Part shown: piece by piece, positions 16,474 through 25,031 of the stretch
How positions within the stretch are numbered: position 1 is the first letter of the stretch
Layout of the letters: each line of letters starts with the position of its first letter
Source of the DNA: an uncultured Bacteroidales bacterium
Lineage (GTDB): Bacteria; Bacteroidota; Bacteroidia; Bacteroidales; UBA932
NCBI GenBank assembly: GCA_944323245.1
Contig: CALURT010000001.1
Span: 62,001 to 126,000 of the forward strand
Direction: 5' to 3'
DNA: 64,000 nucleotides
The notes under the pieces: model-generated
What the model saw: the letters and a program-made list of their open reading frames with translations, nothing else
The model's database searches: none
Told to the model about the DNA's origin: nothing
Translations under genes and position numbers: made by a program

Positions 16474-17167
16474 TGTTGTTAGGAGCCGTAATACTTCCGA
16501 CTTTCAATCCGGAAAAATCAGGAGTACCGTATTTCTTGTCGTTTTTCTCTTTTTCTGAAGCGTCAAGATTGATTCTCAACTGATTGTCCATACCTTTAAG
16601 CAGAGACTTGTAAGTAAGGCTTGCTTCGAACAAAGGCACTTTCACACCGGAAACGGTCTTTACGGCAGCCTGCATCTTGATGGAATCTCCGCCCGAGAAC
16701 GGTACGAAAGCGAGAGAATCAAGGCAGAAATCAGTCCTCTTGTTAAACAGTGTATCCTTTACAGGGATTTCGTTTTCAATGCTGAATACGAGGTGCTCGC
16801 CCTTTCTGTAGAGTTCGAGCATCTGCTCCGGGGTAATCCTGCGGTTACGTTTCTTGAGTCTTTCAGTGTTTGCAACAGCTATGGAGTCATCCTGCGAACC
16901 GATCTGCATCACGACTTTCATCGTCGAATCAAGATAGAAGGACTTGAGGGTATCCATGGATGCCGTAAATCTGCCTGTCTCGGTCTTGAAGGCATCCTGC
17001 AATGTACGGATATCCTTGAGTCGCTGGATGGCCACCTGTTCGCGGGCGGCTTTTTCCTTGTTGAAGTTTACAGGCTCCATGACGCTCTGTACGATAAAGT
17101 AGGCTAATGCAATGATGATTAGCGGGAAAATGAGGTAAGTCAATACCTTTTTAACGATTCCTGACAT
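16454..17167 (-). CDS. Bacteroidetes conserved protein with one N-terminal membrane segment
   Basis: 237 aa. One membrane helix at residues 8-28 (LTYLIFPLIIIALAYFIVQSV), then a charged stretch with KDIRTLQDAFKTETGRFTASMDTL, which resembles the post-helix region of pilin/G-protein-like pseudopilins, and a beta-rich C-terminal half. No enzymatic motif. It leads the operon with DUF3822, rsmD and DUF4861. I know similar genes in Bacteroidales only as hypothetical. Confidence 0.72.
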   Translation of the reverse strand: MSGIVKKVLTYLIFPLIIIALAYFIVQSVMEPVNFNKEKAAREQVAIQRLKDIRTLQDAFKTETGRFTASMDTLKSFYLDSTMKVVMQIGSQDDSIAVANTERLKKRNRRITPEQMLELYRKGEHLVFSIENEIPVKDTLFNKRTDFCLDSLAFVPFSGGDSIKMQAAVKTVSGVKVPLFEASLTYKSLLKGMDNQLRINLDASEKEKNDKKYGTPDFSGLKVGSITAPNNNAGNWE

Positions 17168-17200
17168 TGTATGAGATTTTTAGATTATTCAAATTCCAGA

Positions 17201-17248
17201 CAAAGTTAAAAATTTGATTTATCAAATGCAATATAATTTGTAAATTTG
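17201..17248. promoter_or_regulatory. Divergent promoters, DUF3822/rsmD operon and nrnA
   Basis: TAACTTTG on the minus strand (17201-17208) and TAAATTTG on the plus strand (17241-17248) both match TAnnTTTG and sit 22-34 bp before their genes. Confidence 0.6.
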
Positions 17249-17269
17249 CCATGATTTTGAACAAAAGAA

Positions 17270-18328
17270 ATGGTATCGGACAAGTATATCGGGCAAATCC
17301 GGGAATTGGAATCGGTCATCGGGAAACACGGTGCATACGTCATCATGACGCACGCCAAACCCGACGGCGATGCCATGGGCAGCGCATTGGGACTGAGCAG
17401 GTTCCTCGCATCGCTCCACAAGACTTCACGGATTGTCATACCGGACAGATACCCCGATTCGATTGCCTTCATGGTCAGGGAACAGGAAAAAAATCTGATT
17501 GTGACAGAAAAGGAGTCTCCGGAAGAAGCCCGGGAAACGGTAATGTCGGCGGAAACTGTCTTCTGCCTCGACTTCAACTCATTCGACAGGACGGAAAAAC
17601 TTGCACCGGCATTGAAGGAAACCAAGGCTGACAAGATACTCATCGACCACCACCTGCATCCTGACAGGGACAGTTTTTCCCTTGTATTCTCGGAAACCGA
17701 AATTTCATCGACGTCAGAACTCCTTTATTATATTCTAATGGGTACGTCAACAGTCGGCGGCGACGCAGGCAGGCTTCCTTCGGGCGTCGGTGAAGCATTG
17801 ATGACCGGAATGACCACGGACACGAACAATTTCGCCAACTCCGTATATCCGTCCACATTCGCCATGGCATCCTCGCTTCTCGCTGCCGGCGTGGACAGAA
17901 ACAGGATAATCTCCGAACTTTACAACAATTATCGGGAGAACAGGCTCAGACTCGAAGGCCTGCTGCTTGACAGGAAACTGACAATTACGGAAGACGGCGT
18001 GGCCTATATGATCATTGACAAGGCCCTGTCGGACAAATTCGGGATAATGGAAGGTGAGACCGAGGGATTCGTCAACATTCCGCTCGGGATAAGAAAAGTG
18101 AAAATGAGCATCCTCGTCAAGGAAGACGAGGACAGATACAGAATTTCCATCAGGTCAAAAGCCGGGGTTTCGGCAAACCGGTTCGCCGCATCCTATTTCA
18201 ACGGCGGCGGGCACGAATGTGCATCCGGAGGCAAACTGCTGTTCGGCAAGGACATAGAGCACAGCACTGCTGCCATGGAAAAATACCTCGAGACCTCTGC
18301 AAAGGCCTTTATGACAACTGACAAATGA
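17270..18328 (+). CDS. nrnA: DHH/DHHA1 phosphoesterase, NrnA-like
   Basis: 352 aa. DHH-domain motifs in order: THAKPDGDAMGSALGL (residues ~26-41), CLDFNSFDR, LIDHHLHPD and MTDTNNF-type GMTTDTNNFANS, followed by the DHHA1 end motif NGGGHECASGGKL near residue 308. NrnA degrades 2-5-mer nanoRNA and dephosphorylates pAp; cyclic-dinucleotide breakdown is an alternative role in this family. Its stop overlaps the next lipoprotein start by four bases. Confidence 0.9.
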   Translation: MVSDKYIGQIRELESVIGKHGAYVIMTHAKPDGDAMGSALGLSRFLASLHKTSRIVIPDRYPDSIAFMVREQEKNLIVTEKESPEEARETVMSAETVFCLDFNSFDRTEKLAPALKETKADKILIDHHLHPDRDSFSLVFSETEISSTSELLYYILMGTSTVGGDAGRLPSGVGEALMTGMTTDTNNFANSVYPSTFAMASSLLAAGVDRNRIISELYNNYRENRLRLEGLLLDRKLTITEDGVAYMIIDKALSDKFGIMEGETEGFVNIPLGIRKVKMSILVKEDEDRYRISIRSKAGVSANRFAASYFNGGGHECASGGKLLFGKDIEHSTAAMEKYLETSAKAFMTTDK

Positions 18329-18918
18329 AACGTTTTTTTCAAATACCGCTTATATCGCTTATTCCGCTTATGGCAGCAATTCTCTGCACGGCATGTACAC
18401 AACAGAGCCTCGAAACCACATATTCCAATCAGGAATCGAGAATCGACAGTTTCATCGAAAACCTCATGAACAGCGAGAATCCTCCGGTAAGGGTCATCCA
18501 CAACAACGGCTCCAACAGGATTGTTCTCGGAGAGTACATACCGGCTGACGATACGGACATGAATTACAGGGAGGAACTTACGGAAACCGGCTCGGTGTCG
18601 TTCTATTATGCGGGGTATGTCTTTTCCGGGAGTACGCCTTCCTCAAACAATCTTTTCGCCACAAACAATCAGGATGTCGCCGTCGCAGCAGGTTGGGAAC
18701 TGACGAATGCCGATTATAACATCCTGACTCTCAATATGTCTGACAAGGAAGCTCTCGTGGAAGGCTTGAGAAACGGAATGATCGGGGTCCGCGGGCAGGA
18801 CACCTGCTACGTGGTATTTTCCGGGAAATACGGTTTCGGAGACAAGGCTGTCGGGATAGTCCCCGCCAATTCCGCCCTCATCTATCAGATTTGGGTCGAA
18901 AGCGTCAACAACGACTGA
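18325..18918 (+). CDS. FKBP-type lipoprotein
   Basis: 197 aa with a lipobox (AAILCTAC, Cys near residue 24), so membrane-anchored. The rest resembles an FKBP-like domain of the Bacteroidetes GldI/PpiD-related type: SVSFYYAGYVFSGS, ALVEGLRNGMIGVRGQDTCYVVFSGKYGFG, VPANSALIYQIWV. Prolyl-isomerase active residues are only partly kept, so a chaperone role is as likely. Translationally coupled to nrnA. Confidence 0.78.
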   Translation: MKRFFQIPLISLIPLMAAILCTACTQQSLETTYSNQESRIDSFIENLMNSENPPVRVIHNNGSNRIVLGEYIPADDTDMNYREELTETGSVSFYYAGYVFSGSTPSSNNLFATNNQDVAVAAGWELTNADYNILTLNMSDKEALVEGLRNGMIGVRGQDTCYVVFSGKYGFGDKAVGIVPANSALIYQIWVESVNND

Positions 18919-19048
18919 TACACTCATAGAGAAAGCCGTCAGCGTTGTCTCCCGCTATGAAGACTATGCACAGCCGGCAGGGATAGACGGATATTGGCTA
19001 CAGAAAATAAAAGAGGAAACCGGCTACCGGATAGAAAAAATAATATAA
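18914..19048 (+). pseudogene. Orphan C-terminal coding fragment
   Basis: An open frame that overlaps the lipoprotein stop and has no start: 44 codons reading DTLIEKAVSVVSRYEDYAQ then PAGIDGYWLQKIKEETGYRI and TAA. Composition is protein-like (helical, balanced). It looks like the last part of a gene whose front was deleted when sequence was joined here. Family not recognised. Confidence 0.4.
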
Positions 19049-19137
19049 CTTTTCCCCGAAGAAGATACCCGGACCGCCTCGGCCATCCCGACCGTCACAG
19101 TCTAAGTTTCATACCATGTGGAACTCTCGCAATTTTC

Positions 19138-19511
19138 TTACAGCATGCTCATGACGGTCCCGGCCGGGATGTTCAGTCTTGAGAAGGCGAACATCTTCTT
19201 GCCGAGGTCTTTCAGCGAGGCCCCGATGTGCCAGACCTCCTCGCAGTCGATAATCAGAAAACGGTCGTGACATACTTTTGTTTTCCATCGTTACCCATAT
19301 GTTCCAAAATGGAACATGTGCTTTCCGGGTCAAGTTCACCACTATTGTATATGTTATTCAGATGTTTGGTAATAGCCGGACGCTTTGTCCCGAATAATAT
19401 GGCTATTTGCTCCTGTGTCAGCCACACGGTCTCGTCTTCCAGCCGCACTTCCAATTTGACCTCGCCCTCGCTGTCAGGCTGATACAATATAACTTCCCCT
19501 CTATTCTCCAT
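19138..19511 (-). pseudogene. RhuM-like gene remnant with internal deletion
   Basis: The first part (start at 19509-19511, MENRGEVILYQPDSEGEV, then LEDETVWLTQEQIAILFGTK, STCSILEHMGNDGKQKYVT) is the N-terminal DNA-binding-like domain of RhuM proteins. It stops after about 85 residues. In another frame, beginning at the same point, a tail reads HDRFLIIDCEEVWHIGASLKD and LGKKMFAFSRL, as at the C-terminus of ORF6N/PLD-like proteins, ending at 19138. The middle of one gene, or of two genes, has been lost. RhuM/ORF6N genes are typical cargo of mobile islands. Confidence 0.7.
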
Positions 19512-19558
19512 AACACGTAATATTGCTGTTTCCAAAGATAGGATTTTTAATCTACAAA

Positions 19559-19929
19559 TCAAAAGACTTGAGAAAGTACAGTAAAATCTGTTTTACAAAC
19601 TGCCGGAATATTTTGTAAACAACCGGATTCAGAGAAACAACAGCGGCAATCTGCGTTTCTTTTGCAGATTGCCGCATATATGCTTGTCGTTATTATTGTA
19701 CCCCGTACTGATATGAAGTGCCGTTGATGACTACGATGAGACTGATTTGAAACACCACCGTTTGCAGTCAGCACGTCCGCCGTGCTATTGCCTTCTCCAA
19801 TAACATGTATGGTAGGAGTTCCGCCTATGATGCTGATAGCCGGACCATCGCTAACATTGATGCTGGCTCCTTCCAAATAGATAGTCGGGTTGCCGCCGGT
19901 GTCATTCACCTTTATTTGGCAGAACCGTT
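19559..19929 (-). pseudogene. Fragment of a repetitive surface protein
   Basis: The minus strand codes for a beta-repeat stretch, NPTIYLEGASINVSDGPAIS and IIGGTPTIHVIGEGNSTADV, typical of parallel-beta surface or carbohydrate-binding repeats, then loses protein character after about 55 residues. There is no signal peptide or proper start. I read it as a short leftover of a longer gene. Confidence 0.5.
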
Positions 19930-19987
19930 GTTTTGCAAAACTTCAGAATAATTTTTTCCTATAAATTATAAAAATAACAAAAACATA

Positions 19988-20234
19988 TTAAAATAACGTG
20001 AGTTCGATGAAATTCAATTTATTGAAAATCATCGAACTACCTTTGAGGAGCAGGACGGGTGTCCTGCGACGAGCCCCCGGCGAGGGGGCGAATGGGGGTG
20101 GTGCCCCTTGAAAAGGGGCTGTCGCCACAGCGACTGGGGATTAAAACAAATGGATTTCGAAGAAATCCTTAACGACTGTTCGACGAATTTCCTGGTGCTG
20201 AACAATATAAATTCGTCGAACTGACGTTAAAATA
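19988..20234. mobile_element. MITE-like hairpin element, copy 2, with 8-bp target duplications
   Basis: 231-bp element (19996-20226) flanked by TTAAAATA at 19988-19995 and 20227-20234. Imperfect terminal inverted repeats: left TAACGTGAGTTCGATGAA, right (reverse complement) TAACGTCAGTTCGACGAA. From about 20050 it carries hairpins in series: GCAGGAC/GTCCTGC, GCCCCC/GGGGGC, GCCCCTT/AAGGGGC, GTCGC/GCGAC, GGATTTC/GAAATCC and TTCGACGAATTT/AAATTCGTCGAA. The core is the reverse complement of copy 1 at 5747-5949. No coding capacity. Confidence 0.87.
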
Positions 20235-20252
20235 GCAACTGCTGGGTTTCCA

Positions 20253-20474
20253 CTAACCTTTGATTTTTACTATCTTATCAACATCCAGTTCTGTATTGCA
20301 GACAAACTCTATTTCGTCAATGATTTCAATGCAGCGTTTTCTGCTTATGCGGATGCCTGCGCCGGATCTTGTATAAGATAACCGGTCAGGGCAAGTAGAT
20401 TTACGTAATCTATGCTCTGTGCGCGGAAATCTGACCGTAGAAGGGCTGCTGTAAGTGTATGGATGCGCCCTCAA
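20253..20474 (-). pseudogene. Possible C-terminal gene fragment
   Basis: A 73-codon open frame whose last part (GIRISRKRCIEIIDEIEFV, then CNTELDVDKIVKIKG) looks protein-like, while the first half does not. Family not recognised. Its position in the fragment-rich zone argues for a relic; it could also be chance. Confidence 0.25.
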
Positions 20475-20627
20475 GCCTTTATCAAGCCTGCGCTTACGAC
20501 AGTTTTATGCCAAAATAGCAATATAATTACCTATCGCCTACAATAATGTGTCAAAGATAGTAATGAGCAACCGCATCAACATAGTTTCAAAATTATCAAT
20601 AAAATCCCAAACATGGAATTTTTGCAT

Positions 20628-20635
20628 TATCTTTG
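20628..20635 (+). promoter_or_regulatory. -7 box before the FKBP-like lipoprotein
   Basis: TATCTTTG matches TAnnTTTG and lies 29 bp before the ATG at 20665. This supports that start over the longer frame from 20548. Confidence 0.55.
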
Positions 20636-20664
20636 CGGGGAATTTTGTCAAAACGGACCAGAAA

Positions 20665-21696
20665 ATGAATTTCAAGAAATATCCATTGACGCTGCTTGCT
20701 GCAGCATGCCTTGTTTCGGCTTGCGCCGTAGAGCAGACAGAATCTTCCAACGAAGACGACAAGGCATATCTTGAAGCATGGCTTCATGTGCACTATCCTG
20801 ATATTGCCGCCACGGGAAGCGGAATCTACATCCTTGATGAAGACATAAACGAAGATACGGAAGCCTTGGGAACTTCCGGCTACGCATTCGTCACATACAC
20901 GACTTCCGGTTTGGACGGAAATATCACGGACACATCGGATTCCTTGGTCGCCAAACAGCTCGGAAGTTCGTATTACGACAAATCGTACTACTACGGTCCG
21001 CGTGTCTGGACTCTCGGCGCCGACAGGATTTACAAGGGCGTCACGGACATGCTTGCGGACATGACCATAGGCAGCGACAGGACAGCCCTGATACCGGGCT
21101 GGCTGCTTACATTGCGCTCGTTCGACACCCTTGACGAATACATTGAAACGATTACCGGCAATTCCCCCATCATTTATACAGTACATGTACACGGGAAGAC
21201 CGACGACATCATACAGTGGCAGCTGGATTCATTGGACAGGTTTTCTGACCTTTATTTGGACGGTATGGATTCGACAAGCTACGGGTTCTATTACAAGCAG
21301 TTGAAAAAGCCTCTCGACGACACCGACCTGCACAAGGACACCACCATTTATATCAATTATACCGGGCGTCTTCTGAACGGACAGGTATTCGACACCACGA
21401 TAAAGGATACGGCCAAGGTCCACAATATCTACAGCCCATCCCGGGTCTACGAGCCGATATCCATCCTCATGAATGCAGAAATGTCGGAAATCACCATGTC
21501 TTCATCAAGTGAAAGCAGCGGCAGCACGCCGATTACGGGATTCTGTCAGACTTTATGGCAAATGGGCCCTATGGAAAAGGGTGCAGGCATATTCTACTCC
21601 GGTCTCGGATACGGTGCATCCGGCAGCGGGAGCAGTATTCCTGAATACGCACCGCTCATATTCGAAATAGAACTTGTGGAACAGCCTGAGGATTAG
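20665..21696 (+). CDS. Lipoprotein with tandem FKBP-type domains
   Basis: 343 aa from ATG 20665. A signal peptide with lipobox LVSAC (Cys near residue 19) follows immediately; the open frame to 20548 would put 39 residues in front and pass the -7 box. Two FKBP-like parts are visible: a first around 60-165 (GYAFVTYTTSGLDGNITDTS, KGVTDMLADMTIG) and a second from ~215 with DTTIYINYTGRLLNGQVFDTT, then WQMGPMEKGAGIFYSGLGYG and PLIFEIELVEQ. Probably a periplasm- or surface-facing folding factor. Confidence 0.82.
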   Translation: MNFKKYPLTLLAAACLVSACAVEQTESSNEDDKAYLEAWLHVHYPDIAATGSGIYILDEDINEDTEALGTSGYAFVTYTTSGLDGNITDTSDSLVAKQLGSSYYDKSYYYGPRVWTLGADRIYKGVTDMLADMTIGSDRTALIPGWLLTLRSFDTLDEYIETITGNSPIIYTVHVHGKTDDIIQWQLDSLDRFSDLYLDGMDSTSYGFYYKQLKKPLDDTDLHKDTTIYINYTGRLLNGQVFDTTIKDTAKVHNIYSPSRVYEPISILMNAEMSEITMSSSSESSGSTPITGFCQTLWQMGPMEKGAGIFYSGLGYGASGSGSSIPEYAPLIFEIELVEQPED

Positions 21697-21702
21697 GACA
21701 AT

Positions 21703-23091
21703 ATGAGTACAGCACATGCAATTCCTACCGAACTCGGTACGGAGAAAATAGGCAAACTTCTGAAAAGCTATGCAGGACCGGCCATTATCGCAATGGTCGC
21801 TTCTTCTTTATACAATATAATAGACAGCATATTCATCGGCCACGGAGTCGGCTCGCTTGCCATATCGGGACTTGCAGTGACATTTCCGCTCATGAACCTG
21901 TCCGCTGCATGCGGCACATTGGTCGGAGTGGGAGCGAGTACGATTCTCGCAGTGCTTCTCGGGCAGCAGAATTACGACGCAGCCAACAAGGTCCTCGGCA
22001 ATATCGTCTCCCTGAACACCATCATCGGAGCCCTGTTCAGCGTCGTGGCCCTGATTTTCCTCGACCCTATACTTTATTTCTTCGGAGCGAGTGAAAACAC
22101 GATAGTCTATGCACGCGAATACATGCAGGTAATCCTTGCAGGAAACATAATCACACATCTCTATTTGGGTCTGAACAACGCTCTCAGGACATCCGGCAAG
22201 CCGAAATTGGCCATGGGGCTTACCATTTCCACGGTGGTCCTCAACGTCATACTTGCCCCTCTGTTCATTTTCGTGCTTGACATGGGCATCAGAGGCGCAG
22301 CATTGGCCACCGTCATTGCACAGTTTGCCGCATTGGTGGTGATATGGAGATATTTCTGCAACAGGGAACGGTTCCTCCATTTCGAAAAAGGAATTTTCAA
22401 ATTGGACCTGAGAATTGCCCAGGATTCCCTTTCAATAGGCCTTTCCCCGTTTCTCATGAACTCTGCGGCCTGTCTCGTCACGCTCTTCATCAACCAGCAG
22501 CTCAAGAAATACGGCGGCGACCTCGCTATCGGAGCATACGGTATCGTCAACAGAATCAGTTTCCTTTTCGTGATGATAAACATGGGGCTGAATCAGGGAA
22601 TGCAGCCTATCGCCGGATACAACTACGGAGCACGCAAGTATTCCCGGGTCAAGACAGTGTATTTCAAGACAGTGCAGTTCGCCACCATTGTCACCACTCT
22701 CGGATTCCTTATCTCGATTCTGATACCGGTCCCGGCCGTGTCGATATTCACGCATGACGAGGAACTCATAGACCTTGCCGCAAAGGGTCTGTCAGTGATG
22801 AACCTGATGTTCCCGATAGTCGGATTCCAGATGGTGACCACGAACCTTTTCCAGTGTCTCGGAATGGTAAACAAGGCGATCATACTTTCCCTTTCAAGGC
22901 AGCTGCTCTTCCTGATACCGCTCCTGTACGTACTTCCTCTGTTTTTCAAACAGGCCGGAGTATGGTACACCTTCCCGGTATCCGACCTGCTGGCATCCAT
23001 AGTGACGCTGATTATGCTTATGAACCTGAGAAAGAAACTCAATATGCTGAAAGACGGGGACGATCCTGACATATTGGGAAGCAGGCTGTAA
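21703..23091 (+). CDS. MATE family efflux transporter
   Basis: 462 aa, about 12 membrane helices. SYAGPAIIAMVASSLYNIID at the start, SIFIGHGVGSLAISGLAVTFP and the mid-protein QGMQPIAGYNYGARKYSRV are typical of the NorM/DinF-like MATE branch common in Bacteroidetes. Exports drugs or metabolites by sodium or proton antiport; substrate cannot be read from sequence. It begins 6 bp after the lipoprotein stop. Confidence 0.92.
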   Translation: MSTAHAIPTELGTEKIGKLLKSYAGPAIIAMVASSLYNIIDSIFIGHGVGSLAISGLAVTFPLMNLSAACGTLVGVGASTILAVLLGQQNYDAANKVLGNIVSLNTIIGALFSVVALIFLDPILYFFGASENTIVYAREYMQVILAGNIITHLYLGLNNALRTSGKPKLAMGLTISTVVLNVILAPLFIFVLDMGIRGAALATVIAQFAALVVIWRYFCNRERFLHFEKGIFKLDLRIAQDSLSIGLSPFLMNSAACLVTLFINQQLKKYGGDLAIGAYGIVNRISFLFVMINMGLNQGMQPIAGYNYGARKYSRVKTVYFKTVQFATIVTTLGFLISILIPVPAVSIFTHDEELIDLAAKGLSVMNLMFPIVGFQMVTTNLFQCLGMVNKAIILSLSRQLLFLIPLLYVLPLFFKQAGVWYTFPVSDLLASIVTLIMLMNLRKKLNMLKDGDDPDILGSRL

Positions 23092-23112
23092 AACAAGAAA
23101 ACATACAAGGGC

Positions 23113-23721
23113 ATGAAAAAGATAATAATAACGGTCGGAAGACAATTCGGAAGCGGAGGACATGTTGTGGCAACATCCCTCAGCAAAAAACTCGGCATCC
23201 CGATGTACGACAGCGAACTCATCACGAAAGCTGCGGAAATGAGCGGATTCAGCACCGATTTTTTCAAGGAAAAGGATGAGAAACGCAATATTTTCCCGCT
23301 GAGCAACTATTTCAGCTCCTCAATTCTCGGCGCACCGCAGAATTTCCTCAACAGCGACGCCCTGTTCAAAATCCAGAGCAGCGTAATCAAGGATATAGCG
23401 TCCAAGGAATCGGCCGTCATCGTGGGACGCTGCTCCAACTACCTTCTGCGGGATCTCGACTACGTTCTCGACGTCTTCATCACCGCTCCGATGAAAACAA
23501 GGATAGCACGCGTCTCGGAACGGAATTCCTTGGACGAGGAAAAAGCCAAGGAACTGATACTCAAATCGGACAAGAAGCGTGAGACCTACTACAACTATTT
23601 CACATTCGGGGCCTGGGGTGCAGCATCGGATTATGACCTGTGCGTAGATTCGTCCATCCTCGGAATAGACGGGACCGCCGATTTCATTATCGACTTCGCC
23701 AAAAAATCCTCTCTGCTGTAA
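23113..23721 (+). CDS. Cytidylate kinase-like protein
   Basis: 202 aa P-loop protein of the cytidylate-kinase-like family. The nucleotide loop is modified (VGRQFGSGGHVVATSLSKKL), as usual for this branch; VIVGRCSNYLL and RIARVSERNSLDEEKAKE are the LID-like region. The true substrate is unknown; these are not the housekeeping Cmk. The TAA overlaps the next ATG by one base. Confidence 0.85.
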   Translation: MKKIIITVGRQFGSGGHVVATSLSKKLGIPMYDSELITKAAEMSGFSTDFFKEKDEKRNIFPLSNYFSSSILGAPQNFLNSDALFKIQSSVIKDIASKESAVIVGRCSNYLLRDLDYVLDVFITAPMKTRIARVSERNSLDEEKAKELILKSDKKRETYYNYFTFGAWGAASDYDLCVDSSILGIDGTADFIIDFAKKSSLL

Positions 23722-25031
23722 TGAGCGGCACGGAAAAGAAAGGCACGCTGATAATCCTTACCGCCGCAATCTGCGTTGCGGCAATCGTTTTCATACTCAC
23801 CAAGACGGTTCCCGTCAATGCCAGACATGCCGAAGCCTCATCTTCGGAGAAAGCGCCCGTACATCTCAACGACACGCTGACCAACTCCATGTCGGGGTTC
23901 GACGGGGATGAAAGCATGGACGTGAAAATAGAGAATTTCCTGAAACGGTGGGATATAAAGGGCTCATCCCTTGCCGTGATGAGAAATGATTCCCTGCTTT
24001 TGGCCAAAGGCTACGGCTGGGCCGACGAGGAAGCGGGAGAAAAAATGGGACCTGACAATATTCTGCGGATGGCCTCAGTATCCAAACTCATCACCGCCAC
24101 GGGAATAATGGTTCTCTGCGAAAGAGGGGCAATGTCATTGCAGGACACCGTTTTCGGTCCTGACGGAATACTTGACGACACGCTGTTTACGGCCTCTATC
24201 AGGGAAAAGAGCAAATTCGGAATCACCGTGGAACAACTTCTCCGGCACAAGGGAGGCTTCACAAACAGCCGGGGCGACCCCATGTTCTCCACACGGGACA
24301 TAATCAGGCAATTCCGGCTTGACGGACCTCCTGACAGCAGGACATTGGTCAGCTGCGTACTGAAAAGGCCTCTCGGCTATCAGCCGGGAACATGGCAGAG
24401 ATATTCCAATTTCGGCTATCTCCTGCTGTCACTTGTCATAGAAAAGGTTTCCGGCATGGACTACGAGACTTTCATTCAGGAAAACGTGCTGCATCCGGCA
24501 GGCTGCTTCGACATGCATATTGCAGGAAACTACTATGAAGACCGTTATCCGAACGAGGTGAAATACTATATGCACGCCGGTTCGGAGCCTGTCGAGGAAT
24601 ACAATCTGAGCGGAAGGATGGTGGAAAGATGCTACGGAGGGAACGATATTACAGGGCTTTCCGGAGCGGGCGCATGGTGCGGGTCTCCGGCGGAGCTGTG
24701 CAGATTCGTGGCCGCCATTGACGGGAAACCGGAAATAAAGGACATCATTTCAGCGGAAAGCGTTGCCGCCATGACTGAATATTTCGATCCTGACACTTTC
24801 TCGTTGGGATGGAACGACACCAAACCTACCGGAGAATGGACCCGTACGGGAACTCTCGGCGGCACGAGCGCATTGGTAAAATATTTCCCGGACGGCGAGT
24901 GCTGGATAATGATTACCAATACGAGCACTTGGAAAGGTCCGGGATTTACCGACTATACCGAACAGCTGTTCAGGGAATGCAGGGCAAAGTACGGCGACCT
25001 GCTGCCGGCTCAGGACCTGTTCGGATTGTAG
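23721..25031 (+). CDS. Serine beta-lactamase-like hydrolase, membrane-anchored
   Basis: 436 aa from ATG 23721 (TAATG overlap; the frame from 23640 is within the previous gene). One N-terminal membrane segment (LIILTAAICVAAIVFIL), then a class C beta-lactamase/DD-peptidase fold: SVSK (nucleophile Ser and Lys, in RMASVSKLITATG), YSN (QRYSNFGYLLLSLV) and a TGTLGGTSA segment in the KTG-like position. Likely a periplasmic esterase or peptidase rather than antibiotic resistance. Its 3' end overlaps buk by 22 bp in convergent orientation. Confidence 0.85.
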   Translation: MSGTEKKGTLIILTAAICVAAIVFILTKTVPVNARHAEASSSEKAPVHLNDTLTNSMSGFDGDESMDVKIENFLKRWDIKGSSLAVMRNDSLLLAKGYGWADEEAGEKMGPDNILRMASVSKLITATGIMVLCERGAMSLQDTVFGPDGILDDTLFTASIREKSKFGITVEQLLRHKGGFTNSRGDPMFSTRDIIRQFRLDGPPDSRTLVSCVLKRPLGYQPGTWQRYSNFGYLLLSLVIEKVSGMDYETFIQENVLHPAGCFDMHIAGNYYEDRYPNEVKYYMHAGSEPVEEYNLSGRMVERCYGGNDITGLSGAGAWCGSPAELCRFVAAIDGKPEIKDIISAESVAAMTEYFDPDTFSLGWNDTKPTGEWTRTGTLGGTSALVKYFPDGECWIMITNTSTWKGPGFTDYTEQLFRECRAKYGDLLPAQDLFGL

